Part shown: positions 9,336-18,075 of the stretch, piece after piece
Layout: every line of letters begins with the position of its first letter
Numbering within the stretch: the stretch's first letter is position 1
Program-made: the position numbers and the translations under genes
Assembly (NCBI GenBank): GCA_028874365.1
Contig: JAPPJZ010000005.1
Span: forward strand, 1 to 61,144
DNA from: Chloroflexota bacterium
GTDB lineage: Bacteria; Chloroflexota; Dehalococcoidia; Bin125
DNA: 61,144 bases
Direction of reading: 5' to 3'
The notes under the pieces: model-generated
The model's input: only the letters and a program-made list of their open reading frames with translations
What the model was told of the DNA's origin: nothing
The model's database searches: none

Positions 9336-11505
9336 GAACTCGATGTCAACGCAACCAACCACAGGCGACGCCGAGATCATCGCTGCGCGCGACCGCGTCG
9401 AGCTGCTGCGCGCCGAGATCCTGCGTCACAATCACCTCTACCACGTGCTCGACACGCCCGAGATCTCAGACCCCGAATACGACGAGCTCTTCCGCGAGCT
9501 CAAACGGCTCGAGGCGGACTTCCCCGAGCTCGCCTCGGCCGACAGCCCGACCCAGACCGTGGGCGCGCCGCCCGGACGCACCTTCGCGGTCGTCGAGCAT
9601 CGGCAGCGCATGCTGTCGCTGGGCAACGCCTTCAACGCCGATGAGCTGCGCGCCTGGAACCAGCGCGCCGCCGACCTGCTCGACCGCGAGGAATGGACCT
9701 TCGTCAGCGAGCCCAAGATCGACGGGCTGGCCATCGCGCTGGTCTACGAGCGCGGACGGCTCGTCCAGGCGGCGACTCGCGGAGACGGCCGTGCGGGCGA
9801 GGATGTGACCGCCAACCTGCGCGCCATCGATGCCGTGCCCAACGAGCTCGCCGGCAGCCCGCCGCCGCTCTTCGAGGTGCGCGGTGAGGTCTTCATGCCC
9901 AGGGCCGGCTTCGACGCGATGAACGCCGAGATCGCATCCGAGAACGACCGCCGCCGCGAGGAGGGCCGCGCCGCGCTCACGCTCTACGCCAATCCGCGCA
10001 ACGCCGCCGCCGGCTCGGTCCGCCAGAAAGACGCGCGGGTCACCGCAACGCGCCCACTCAGCATCGGCGTCTATCAGCTCGGCTGGTGCGACGACGCCGT
10101 CACGCCCGACACACACTGGGAAACACTCGCCTGGCTCTCCGAGTTCGGCCTGCCGACCACGCCCGAGGCGGCCCACCATGACGGCATCGACGACGCACTC
10201 GCCGCCTGCGAACGCTGGACTCAGCGTCGCGACTCGCAGGCCTTCGAGATGGACGGCGTCGTCGTCAAGGTCGACGACCTCGGCCTGCAGGCCGACCTCG
10301 GCATCGTCGGACGCGAGCCGCGCTGGGCGGTCGCCTGGAAGTTCCCGCCCCAGGAAGCCTCGACGGTCGTCGATCAGATCCTGGTCAACGTCGGACGCAC
10401 GGGCAGCATCAACCCCTACGCCCGCCTGCGTCCGGTGCGCGTCGGCGGCGTCCAGGTCACCAACGCCACCCTGCACAACCTCGACGACATCCGTCGCAAG
10501 GACATCCGCGAGGGCGACACGGTCGTCATCCGCCGCGCCGGCGAAGTGATTCCGCAGGTCGTGCGACCGGTGCTCGAGCGCCGGGCGAAGGACTCGGTTC
10601 CCTGGACCATGCCCGACGCTTGCCCAATCTGTGGCTTCGAGACAATGCGCAATGCCGAAGACGCCATGCACTACTGCTCCAATCGGTCCTGTCCGGCGAT
10701 TTTGCAACGTGGCCTCGAGCACTTCGCCGGTCGCGGTGCGATGGACATCCGCGGCCTCGGCGAGAAGATGATCAGACTGCTTCTTGACGAGGGAGTCATT
10801 AGCGACGCCGCCGACATCTACACGATCCCCGAACGTCTCGAAAAGCTGGCCCGAGTGCCCGGTCTCGGACAGGTCAAGCGGCGCAAGGGTGAGGACCACT
10901 ACGAGGTCGGCGACCGCCTGCGCAACTTGGCCGCCGCGATCGAACGCTCGAAGTCGCGGGGCCTGGCCTATCTGCTCGTCGGGCTGGGTATCCGACACGT
11001 CGGCGGGGAGAACGCCTCGCTCCTGGCCGACGAGTTCGGTTCGCTCAATGCCATCCTGCTCGCGCCGGCCGCGGATCTCGCCGCCGTCGACGGCGTCGGG
11101 CCGATCATCGCCGAGAGCATCGTCGACTGGGCGCTCGACGGCGAGAACTGGTCGCTCGTGCATCGGCTCCAGGCCGCCGGGGTCGAGGACGAGATCCAGC
11201 GCAGCGGGGCCGAGCCGGTCGAGACGCCGCTCGAGGGTCTGCGCTTCGTCCTCACCGGACGCTTCGCCGCCATGACCCGGCCCGAGGCCGAGGCGCAGCT
11301 CAAATCGCTGGGCGCAGCCGTCGGCTCATCCGTCAGCAAGAACACCTCGGCCCTGTTCGCCGGCGAGGCAGCCGGCTCCAAGCGCACCAAAGCCGAGTCG
11401 CTCGGTCTGCCGATCTGGGATGAGGACCGTCTGATCGCCGCCCTCTCCGACCCGGCCGCGCTGCTCACCTGGTTGACGGAAGCGGAACCTTCGGGCGTCA
11501 ATTGA
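9334..11505 (+). CDS. ligA: NAD-dependent DNA ligase LigA
   Basis: Seals nicks in replication and repair using NAD+. The protein is 723 aa from the GTG at 9334, or 720 from the ATG at 9343. It has domain Ia (LRHNHLYHVLDTPEISDPEYD), the adenylated Lys in EPKIDGLA near residue 118, the OB fold, the four-Cys zinc finger (CPICGF ... HYCSNRSC), helix-hairpin-helix repeats around GLGIRHVGGENASLL and VDGVGPIIAESI, and a C-terminal BRCT domain (GLRFVLTGRFAAMTRPEAEA). All catalytic elements are present. It is divergent from hisH and followed by the mre cluster. Confidence 0.98.
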   Translation: MNSMSTQPTTGDAEIIAARDRVELLRAEILRHNHLYHVLDTPEISDPEYDELFRELKRLEADFPELASADSPTQTVGAPPGRTFAVVEHRQRMLSLGNAFNADELRAWNQRAADLLDREEWTFVSEPKIDGLAIALVYERGRLVQAATRGDGRAGEDVTANLRAIDAVPNELAGSPPPLFEVRGEVFMPRAGFDAMNAEIASENDRRREEGRAALTLYANPRNAAAGSVRQKDARVTATRPLSIGVYQLGWCDDAVTPDTHWETLAWLSEFGLPTTPEAAHHDGIDDALAACERWTQRRDSQAFEMDGVVVKVDDLGLQADLGIVGREPRWAVAWKFPPQEASTVVDQILVNVGRTGSINPYARLRPVRVGGVQVTNATLHNLDDIRRKDIREGDTVVIRRAGEVIPQVVRPVLERRAKDSVPWTMPDACPICGFETMRNAEDAMHYCSNRSCPAILQRGLEHFAGRGAMDIRGLGEKMIRLLLDEGVISDAADIYTIPERLEKLARVPGLGQVKRRKGEDHYEVGDRLRNLAAAIERSKSRGLAYLLVGLGIRHVGGENASLLADEFGSLNAILLAPAADLAAVDGVGPIIAESIVDWALDGENWSLVHRLQAAGVEDEIQRSGAEPVETPLEGLRFVLTGRFAAMTRPEAEAQLKSLGAAVGSSVSKNTSALFAGEAAGSKRTKAESLGLPIWDEDRLIAALSDPAALLTWLTEAEPSGVN

Positions 11506-11641
11506 CGTTCAACTGGTACAGAGATCGAGCGGTTAACGGCTACGCTGGTCAGGGCCGACTCGGCGTGGTCGTGCGTGCGTATCGTTGATGAGCGGCCTCG
11601 AACATTCGGCCGGTCTTAGGGCCGAAAACTGAGGAGTCCCG

Positions 11642-12700
11642 ATGGTCTGGTCTCCCTTTGGCTGGCTGGCCCGACGATTCTCACCCGATGTCGGAATCGA
11701 TCTGGGCACCGCCAACACCCTCGTCTCGGTACGCGGACGCGGGATCGTCGTCAACGAGCCCTCGGTCGTCGCGATCAACCGGATCGACAACTCCGTACTC
11801 GCGATCGGCAAGCAGGCCAAGACGATGGTCGGCCGCACCCCGGCCCACATCGTCGCCACGCGCCCGTTGCGCGACGGCGTGATCTCCGACTTCGACGTCA
11901 CTTCCCGCATGCTCAATCACTTCATTCACGAGGCGCTGCAGCGCAGCGGCATCGGTATCGGACGACCGCGCGTCATGGTCGGCATCCCCGGCGGCGCCAC
12001 CGAAGTCGAAAAACGCGCGATCTTCGAAGCCACCCGCTCGGCCGGCGCCCGCGAGGTCCACCTGATCGAGGAGCCCATGGCGGCCGCGATCGGCGCCGGT
12101 CTGCCGATCTTCGAATCGACCGGCAGCATCGTCGTCGACATCGGCGGCGGCACCACCGAAGTCGCCGTCTGTTCGATGGGCGGCATGGTCGTCAGTACCT
12201 CGACCCGCGTCGCCGGCGACGAGATCGACCAGGCGATCATTACGTACGCCCGACAGGTGCACAACATCCAGATCGGCGAAGCCTCGGCTGAGAAGATCAA
12301 GATCGCCGGCGCATCCGCATTCCCACTGGAGGAGGAGCGCGACGTGGTCCTCAGCGGTCGCGACCTCTCGACCTCGATGCCCAAGACCGTGGCCGTAACC
12401 ACCGTCGAACTCCGCGACGCGATCTCCAGCGCCGTCTCCTCGATCATGGAGGCCGTGCTCCGGACGATGGAGATCACCCCGGCCGAGCTGATCCCGGACA
12501 TCATGCAGCAGGGCATCGCCCTCGCCGGCGGCGGAGCCTACCTGCCCGGACTCGACCGACGCATGTCGCAGGAGACGAAGTTCCCGGTCTACAAGGCCGA
12601 TGCGCCCTTGACCTGCGTCGTGCGAGGCTGCACCGAGGCGCTGACCGAGACCCGCGCCCTGGCCTCCGCCGACGGTCAGGTCCTGGCCGGACGCCGCTGA
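11642..12700 (+). CDS. mreB: Rod shape-determining protein MreB
   Basis: Actin-like filament protein that guides lateral cell-wall synthesis on the inner membrane face. It is 352 aa, with the phosphate-1 motif DVGIDLGTANTLV, the phosphate-2 motif VVDIGGGTTEVAV, and the adenosine motif GIALAGGGAYLPGLD. The N-terminal WSPFGWLARRF could be an amphipathic membrane-binding helix. A good ribosome site (GAGGAGT) precedes the ATG. It is the first gene of a five-gene rod-shape operon. Confidence 0.98.
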   Translation: MVWSPFGWLARRFSPDVGIDLGTANTLVSVRGRGIVVNEPSVVAINRIDNSVLAIGKQAKTMVGRTPAHIVATRPLRDGVISDFDVTSRMLNHFIHEALQRSGIGIGRPRVMVGIPGGATEVEKRAIFEATRSAGAREVHLIEEPMAAAIGAGLPIFESTGSIVVDIGGGTTEVAVCSMGGMVVSTSTRVAGDEIDQAIITYARQVHNIQIGEASAEKIKIAGASAFPLEEERDVVLSGRDLSTSMPKTVAVTTVELRDAISSAVSSIMEAVLRTMEITPAELIPDIMQQGIALAGGGAYLPGLDRRMSQETKFPVYKADAPLTCVVRGCTEALTETRALASADGQVLAGRR

Positions 12701-12728
12701 TACGGGGACGGACGATTGGCGGGTTGAC

Positions 12729-13604
12729 GTGCCTCTGATCGGCGCACTCATTCGACTGATAGGCGCGCGGGCACGGTGGGTCATCGCCATCGCGGCGCTC
12801 GTCGCCGTGCTCACGCTGCTCGGCCTCGTCGGATGGGCGGCCACGATCGAGGACACCGCCGCCACGGCACTCAATCCCGTCCAGCGAGCCTTCCGCCAGG
12901 CCGGCGAGCCGATCTCCAACCTGCTCAACGATGTCGACGACTTCGGCCGTCTCAACACCGAAAATCGCGCGCTGCGCTATCGCATCGAGCAACTCGAGGC
13001 CGAGAATGCCAGGCTGCGCGAGGTGCAGAAACAGGTCACCGCGCGCCAGGCGTTGCTCGAAGTCCAGGCCGAGACCGACGCGGTCACCATCGTCGCCAAC
13101 GTCTCGACGCGCGACCTGACCGGCCTGCGCACGATCATCGGCATCGATCGCGGCTCCAGCGACGGACTGCGCGTCGGCCTGCCGGTGCTCGCCGCCGGCG
13201 GCACCCTGATCGGCCAGGTCATCGATGTCCGTCCGCACACCGCCTTCGTCCGCCTGATCACCGATCCCGATAGCGCCGTCCGCGTCCTCCACCAACCGTC
13301 GCGCAGCGAGGTCGTCGCCACCGGCGACACGCTGGGCAACATCGAGGTGCGCATCCCCTGGACATCCGAGGTCGAACTGGGACACCTCTTCGTCACCTCA
13401 GGCCTTGACGGCGAGTTGCCGCAGGGCATCCCCGTCGGACGTGTCTCGGCCGCCGAGGGAACAGTCCAGGACGCATTCCGACATGTCGTGCTCGAACCGA
13501 TCGCGCCGCTCAATCAACTGGAACAGGTGCTGGTTCAGCTCACCATCCCACCGCCCGATCTGCAAATCCTCGACCCCCAGGATGCGGACAGCGAGGGGGG
13601 ATAG
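12729..13604 (+). CDS. mreC: Rod shape-determining protein MreC
   Basis: Bitopic membrane scaffold linking MreB to PBP2 and RodA. The 291-aa protein starts at a GTG. One transmembrane helix lies at about residues 17-40, then a coiled-coil segment (NTENRALRYRIEQLEAENAR) around 75-105, and the beta-rich C-terminal MreC domain with GSSDGLRVGLPVLAAGG and GELPQGIPVGRV. It is 28 bp after mreB and 3 bp before mreD. Confidence 0.96.
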   Translation: MPLIGALIRLIGARARWVIAIAALVAVLTLLGLVGWAATIEDTAATALNPVQRAFRQAGEPISNLLNDVDDFGRLNTENRALRYRIEQLEAENARLREVQKQVTARQALLEVQAETDAVTIVANVSTRDLTGLRTIIGIDRGSSDGLRVGLPVLAAGGTLIGQVIDVRPHTAFVRLITDPDSAVRVLHQPSRSEVVATGDTLGNIEVRIPWTSEVELGHLFVTSGLDGELPQGIPVGRVSAAEGTVQDAFRHVVLEPIAPLNQLEQVLVQLTIPPPDLQILDPQDADSEGG

Positions 13605-13607
13605 AGC

Positions 13608-14150
13608 ATGACCGCAATCCGCTGGCTGCTGCTGCTCCTCGGACTCTTTGTCCTCGTCGTCTTCCAGACATCGGCCAGTCCCTCATTCCCGATCTTCGGC
13701 GTCGGTCCACAGGTCGTGCTCGTGGTCCTCTGCTGCTGGGCGATGGTCCGTCCGCCCGTCGAGACCCTGGTGCTGGTCCCGCTGGCCGGCATCGGACTCG
13801 GCCTGCTCGCCTTCCAGGGCATGCCCGAGTCGGTCGCCGCCCTCGCGCCGATCGGCTTCGCCGCCCTCAGCCGACAACTCCGGCGAGAGGCACAGGGCCC
13901 ATCACCGCTCGCGCTCGAATGGGCCTCAACGATCGTGCTTGTCGGCATCGCCTCGATTCTGCACTTCACCGCCCACGCGATCGCCGTTGAACTCACCACC
14001 ACCGGGGTCAACTGGCTCGCCGCCCTGCGCACGGTGATGCTGGGCGGCATGCTGGGCAACATGATCCTCGGCGCCGTCATCTATTGGTTTGTGCGCATCC
14101 CCACTTCCGTCGCTGGCCCATCGCCCGCCCCGTCCCGAACGGCCGGCTGA
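13608..14150 (+). CDS. mreD: Rod shape-determining protein MreD
   Basis: Integral membrane component of the elongasome. The 180-aa protein has about five hydrophobic segments, starting WLLLLLGLFVLVVFQTSASP. Sequence conservation in this family is poor, so the call rests mainly on topology and its fixed place between mreC and mrdA. A GGGGG-type ribosome site overlaps the mreC stop. Confidence 0.88.
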   Translation: MTAIRWLLLLLGLFVLVVFQTSASPSFPIFGVGPQVVLVVLCCWAMVRPPVETLVLVPLAGIGLGLLAFQGMPESVAALAPIGFAALSRQLRREAQGPSPLALEWASTIVLVGIASILHFTAHAIAVELTTTGVNWLAALRTVMLGGMLGNMILGAVIYWFVRIPTSVAGPSPAPSRTAG

Positions 14151-14152
14151 CC

Positions 14153-16240
14153 GTGCAACGCCGACCGCGCAAGGGCCAGTCCGAGGGTGTCGCTCACGAG
14201 TACTCCCAGCACCTCGCGCACCGCGAAGGATTCCCCGTGCGGGCCAAGGTCTGGATCCTGGCCGGCTTCATCCTCCTGCTCTTCGGCATCCTCGTCGTCC
14301 AACTCGTCCGCCTGCAGATCCTGAGGCACGACGAGTTTGTCGCCCGCGCCGTCAGCAACCGCGTCCGGACCATCGACATCGCGCCCTCGCGAGGTCTGAT
14401 CTACGACCGAGACGGCAACCTGTTGGTCGAGAACTCTCCCGCCTACCAGATCACCCTGGTCTCGGCCGATATCCCCGACGACGACGTCTCCGACATCGCC
14501 CAGGAACTGGCCGAGATGTTCGACATCAGCGCCTGGGACGTGGAACAACGAATCTGGGACCGAAAGTACTCCAACGACCCGTTCCTGCCCCTGCTCATCG
14601 CCGAGGATCCGACGGCCGCCCAGGTGATCGACGTGACCTCACGCCGCTCGGCGCTGCCCGGTGTCCGCGTCGAGACCGTCTCGATCCGTCGCTACGAACA
14701 GGGCCGACTGCTCGGGCACATTCTCGGTTATGTCGGCAAGATCACCGCGGAAGAGTACGAGGAGTTATCCGACGCCCGCTACCTCTACAGCGATCAAATC
14801 GGACGCGCCGGAGTCGAAGCCGCATACGAGCGCCAACTCCGGGGCAGCGCCGGACGGCAACTCGTCGAGGTCGACGCCGTCGGCAACGTCCTGCGCGCCC
14901 TCGATACTCGGCCGCCGACGCCCGGACTCAGCGCCGTCCTGACCATCGACATCGAGTTGCAGCAGCGGATTGAGGACATCCTCCTGGAACATCAGGGCGC
15001 ATCGCTCTTCGCCTCCGCCGTGGTGCTTGACGTCCACTCCGGCGAGGTGCTCGCGATGGTCTCCGTCCCGAACTACGACGTCAACATCTATGAGGAAATC
15101 ACGACCGAGGAGTACCAGGAGCTGCTGCATGATCCGGGCCAGCCGCTCACCAACCAGGCCATCCAGGCCCAGTTCCCTCCCGGTTCAATTTTCAAGATCG
15201 TCACCGCCGTCGCCGGTCTGGCCGAGGGAGCGATCACCCCGGAAACGAAGATCTACTCGCCCGGCGTGCTCGAGGTCCACAACGAACTCTCGCCCGGCAT
15301 CATCTACCGTTTCGGCGACACGACCCAGGGCGTCTACAACATTCGAACCGCCCTCGCCGAGTCATCCAACGTCTTCTTCTACTACGTCGCCGGCGGGGAT
15401 CCGTACCGCAACCCGGAAAATCCACCCCGCCATCCCGCCGAACAGGAACGTCTGGATGATCTGGCCGACGAGGGCGTCGTCGCCGGCGACGTCGAGTTCG
15501 CCGGCGCGGGGAACGAAGCGCTGGCCCGGTGGGCCAGGGAGTTGGGCTTCGACACCCCGACCGGCATCGACCTGGTCGGCGAGGCGGCCGGACTGATCAC
15601 CTCGGCGGAACAGAAGATGGAAGCGTTCGGCGAGGAGTGGCGCGACGGCGACACCTACAACATGGCCATCGGCCAGGGCTTCACCACCGTCACCGTGCTG
15701 CAGATGGCCGTCGCCACCGCCGCCATCGCCAACGGCGGAACCGTCTACGAGCCCAGAGTCGTGCGCCAGTTGATCGATAGCAACGGCAACGTCGTGCAAC
15801 CGTGGCAGCCGATCATTCGCCATCAGCTCGATGTCGACCCGGAGATTCTGCGCATCGTGCGCGAGGGCATGGCACTCTGCACGCTGGCCGGCACCTGCCA
15901 CGACGCGCTCGTCGTCATGCCCGAGATGCTCGTCGGCGGCAAGACCGGCACCGCCGAGTACAACCAGACCGGAACGGCGATCTCCGGCGAGGAGGAAGGC
16001 CCGACCCACGGCTGGTTCATCGCCTTCGCTCCGTTCGACAACCCGGAGGTGGCGGTCGCGGTGTTCTTCGAGTTCTCCGCCGGCTACCTCGCCGCCGGCG
16101 CAGCCGGTGAGATCCTCAGAGCCTGGGCCGAGACGAGCGGCGCGCTCTCGACCGCGATCCCGCCACCCTATGCCAGAGTGGCCCTGACGGAAGAAGAGGA
16201 TCAGCGGTTGTACGAAGCCATTCGAGCGAGGTCGCGCTGA
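14153..16240 (+). CDS. mrdA: Penicillin-binding protein 2 (elongasome transpeptidase)
   Basis: Peptidoglycan DD-transpeptidase of the elongation machinery. The likely start is the GTG at 14153, two bases after the mreD stop, giving 695 aa; an earlier frame start at 14084 lies inside mreD. A single transmembrane anchor is at about residues 31-52, followed by the dimerisation domain (RGLIYDRDGNLLVENSPAYQ). The active site is complete: SIFK with Ser345, SSN in ESSNVFFY, and KTG at Lys597 in GGKTGTAEYN. It overlaps rodA by one base (TGATGG context). Confidence 0.96.
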   Translation: MQRRPRKGQSEGVAHEYSQHLAHREGFPVRAKVWILAGFILLLFGILVVQLVRLQILRHDEFVARAVSNRVRTIDIAPSRGLIYDRDGNLLVENSPAYQITLVSADIPDDDVSDIAQELAEMFDISAWDVEQRIWDRKYSNDPFLPLLIAEDPTAAQVIDVTSRRSALPGVRVETVSIRRYEQGRLLGHILGYVGKITAEEYEELSDARYLYSDQIGRAGVEAAYERQLRGSAGRQLVEVDAVGNVLRALDTRPPTPGLSAVLTIDIELQQRIEDILLEHQGASLFASAVVLDVHSGEVLAMVSVPNYDVNIYEEITTEEYQELLHDPGQPLTNQAIQAQFPPGSIFKIVTAVAGLAEGAITPETKIYSPGVLEVHNELSPGIIYRFGDTTQGVYNIRTALAESSNVFFYYVAGGDPYRNPENPPRHPAEQERLDDLADEGVVAGDVEFAGAGNEALARWARELGFDTPTGIDLVGEAAGLITSAEQKMEAFGEEWRDGDTYNMAIGQGFTTVTVLQMAVATAAIANGGTVYEPRVVRQLIDSNGNVVQPWQPIIRHQLDVDPEILRIVREGMALCTLAGTCHDALVVMPEMLVGGKTGTAEYNQTGTAISGEEEGPTHGWFIAFAPFDNPEVAVAVFFEFSAGYLAAGAAGEILRAWAETSGALSTAIPPPYARVALTEEEDQRLYEAIRARSR

Positions 16241-17361
16241 TGGTCGGTCACTCCTGGCGACACTTCGACCCGTTAATCCTGATCGCCGCGCTCGCCCTGG
16301 CCGGCTACGGAGCGCTGGTCATCTACTCGGCCTCCTTGCCCCGTGGCGCCGAGGGCGTCGTCCTCTCCACCGCTGTGCAGCGCCACATCATCTTCGCCCT
16401 CGTCGGCGCGCTCATCATGGTCGCCATGACACGCGTCGACTACCGCCTCATCGACGCGCTCGGCTGGCTGGCCTACGGCTTCGGCATCGTCGTGCTCGTC
16501 GCCGTGCTTTTCCTCGGCTCCGACGAGTTCGGCTCACGGCGCTGGTTCGACCTCGGATTCACCGTCGTCCAGGCGTCCGAGATCGGCAAACTGATGACGA
16601 TCATCGGCCTGGGAAAATTCCTCACCGACTATCGCGATCGCCTGCAGGAGTTCCGCATCTTCCTGCTCTCCCTCGGGATCGCCTTCCTACCCGCAGCGCT
16701 CGTCTTCATCGAGCCTGACGCCGGTTCCGCAGTCGTGTTCATGGCCCTCTGGCTGGTCATGACCCTGTTCGCCGGCGCTCCGATTCGCCACTACGCCGCG
16801 CTCGCCGCGATCGGCGTCTGCCTAATTCCGGTCGGCCTCGCCGCCGGCGTGCAGGACTACCAGCGCGACCGCATTCGCGCTTTCCTCGACCCCGAGTCCG
16901 ACCCGCAGGGCGCAGGGTTCAACGTGATCCAGGCCGAAACCTCCGTCGGATCGGGCGGCATCTGGGGCCAGGGCCTGACCGAGGGCACGCAGACCCAGCT
17001 CGATTTCGTTCGCATCCAGACCACCGACTTCATCTTCAGCGTGCTCAGCGAGGAGCTCGGCTTCGTCGGCGCGATCGCCCTGTTCGCGCTCTTCCTGCTG
17101 CTCTTGTTCCGCATGCTGCGCGTGGTCACCAGGGCCGGTGAGCCCTTAGGCCAGTTGCTCGCCGTCGGCCTGATCACGATCATCGCGATCCAGGTCTTCA
17201 TCAACGTCGCGATCAACATCCGCCTGATCCCCGTGACCGGCATTCCGCTGCCCTTTATCAGCACCGGTAACTCCTCGTTGTTGGTATTCTTCCTCGGCCT
17301 GGGACTGCTGCAGAGCGTTCTCGCCTGGCAGGACGACGCCCGCCGCGGTCCAGCGCCTTGA
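16240..17361 (+). CDS. rodA: SEDS glycosyltransferase RodA
   Basis: Polymerises lipid II into glycan strands together with PBP2. It is 373 aa with about ten membrane segments. Visible SEDS signatures are GSRRWFDLGFTVVQASEIGK, FIEPDAGSAVVF, with the catalytically important Asp, and the C-terminal PVTGIPLPFISTGNSSLLVF. It follows mrdA with a one-base overlap. Position after PBP2 and mreBCD supports RodA rather than FtsW. Confidence 0.96.
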   Translation: MVGHSWRHFDPLILIAALALAGYGALVIYSASLPRGAEGVVLSTAVQRHIIFALVGALIMVAMTRVDYRLIDALGWLAYGFGIVVLVAVLFLGSDEFGSRRWFDLGFTVVQASEIGKLMTIIGLGKFLTDYRDRLQEFRIFLLSLGIAFLPAALVFIEPDAGSAVVFMALWLVMTLFAGAPIRHYAALAAIGVCLIPVGLAAGVQDYQRDRIRAFLDPESDPQGAGFNVIQAETSVGSGGIWGQGLTEGTQTQLDFVRIQTTDFIFSVLSEELGFVGAIALFALFLLLLFRMLRVVTRAGEPLGQLLAVGLITIIAIQVFINVAINIRLIPVTGIPLPFISTGNSSLLVFFLGLGLLQSVLAWQDDARRGPAP

Positions 17362-17393
17362 CCCTCCCCGCTCCCACTGGAAAGGCCTGAGTC

Positions 17394-17798
17394 ATGTCCG
17401 TTCGACTCTCGATCATTCCCATCCAGATCTCCGATCAGCAGGCCGCGCTCAAGTGGTACACGGAAAAACTCGGCATGGAAAAGATCATGGACGACCCCAT
17501 GGGCCCCGAGCTCCGCTGGATCACGGTCAAGCTGCCCGAGGACGAGGTCCAATTCGTGCTCGCCAACTTCGGGGCCTTCGATCCCGAAGGCGCTCAGCCG
17601 GGCTCAACGAGCGGCTACGTCCTCTGGACCGACGACATCCAGGCCACCTACCAGGAATGGTCCGCCAGAGGCGTCGAGTTCAGCGAACCGCCCACCCAAC
17701 AGATGTGGGGAACCCAGGCCCTCTTCCACGACCCCGACGGAAACGGCTGGGTCCTCGTCCAGCGCCCCACCCCTGACACGCCCTCGACCACCACATAG
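17394..17798 (+). CDS. VOC-superfamily (glyoxalase-like) protein
   Basis: A 134-aa protein with the two-module beta-alpha-beta-beta-beta pattern of vicinal oxygen chelate proteins: QISDQQAALKWYTEKLGM at the N-terminus and ALFHDPDGNGWVLVQRP at the C-terminus. The usual Glu/His metal ligands are only partly recognisable, so the reaction cannot be predicted. It lies 32 bp after rodA and may be read through from it. A repeat-filled intergenic region follows. Confidence 0.85.
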   Translation: MSVRLSIIPIQISDQQAALKWYTEKLGMEKIMDDPMGPELRWITVKLPEDEVQFVLANFGAFDPEGAQPGSTSGYVLWTDDIQATYQEWSARGVEFSEPPTQQMWGTQALFHDPDGNGWVLVQRPTPDTPSTTT

Positions 17799-17830
17799 CT
17801 CCCTTCCCTCTCGTCCCCTCTCCCTCTGGC

Positions 17831-17864
17831 CCCCTCTCCCTGAGGCAGAGGGTTAGGGTGAGGG
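17831..17864 (+). repeat. Intergenic repeat family B, copy 1
   Basis: CCCCTCTCCC ... GAGGGTTAGGGTGAGGG, an imperfect palindrome with a purine-rich tail. The second copy is at 54011-54044 in the same orientation. The 277-bp VOC-clpC gap is almost entirely repeats: this copy, a GC hairpin near 17883-17905, a family A copy and a terminator. Confidence 0.75.
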
Positions 17865-17940
17865 CCCTGCCCCGCGAAGCCTGTCCCGCACTCGATGCGG
17901 GAGCGGGGGGTGAGGGCCCTGCCGACTACTTCACCCGACC

Positions 17941-17986
17941 CTCTCCCCCCGCGGAGCGGGGGGAGATGCCGAAGGCAGAGGGGGGC
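17941..17986 (+). repeat. Intergenic repeat family A, copy 1
   Basis: Palindrome CTCCCCCCGC/GCGGGGGGAG with a short variable loop (GGA here), then the fixed tail ATGCCGAAGGCAGAGGGGGGC. This is one of seven copies in the window, all read on the plus strand. It lies between the convergent VOC and clpC genes. Confidence 0.85.
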
Positions 17987-18023
17987 TTCGCCCGTGCGAC
18001 GCCGCCTGCGTCGCACAAACGCG

Positions 18024-18051
18024 AAGCGCCCCTCAGCGATGAGGGGCGCTT
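18024..18051. terminator. Strong hairpin between convergent VOC gene and clpC
   Basis: A perfect 12-bp stem, AAGCGCCCCTCA with loop GCGA and TGAGGGGCGCTT, lies 25 bp after the clpC stop. With TT at one end and AA at the other it can act as a bidirectional terminator. Its best use is for clpC on the minus strand. Confidence 0.7.
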
Positions 18052-18075
18052 TGACGTCGTGCCGTATGTCGAGGG

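Noticed and set aside
16857-17552. A 231-aa minus-strand frame across rodA and the VOC gene
   Set aside because: Antisense to two well-supported genes, without motif or ribosome site.
17831-17986. The repeats after the VOC gene as ordinary terminators
   Set aside because: Other copies lie in divergent gaps and upstream of starts, and they lack T tracts; the real terminator here is the hairpin at 18024-18051.
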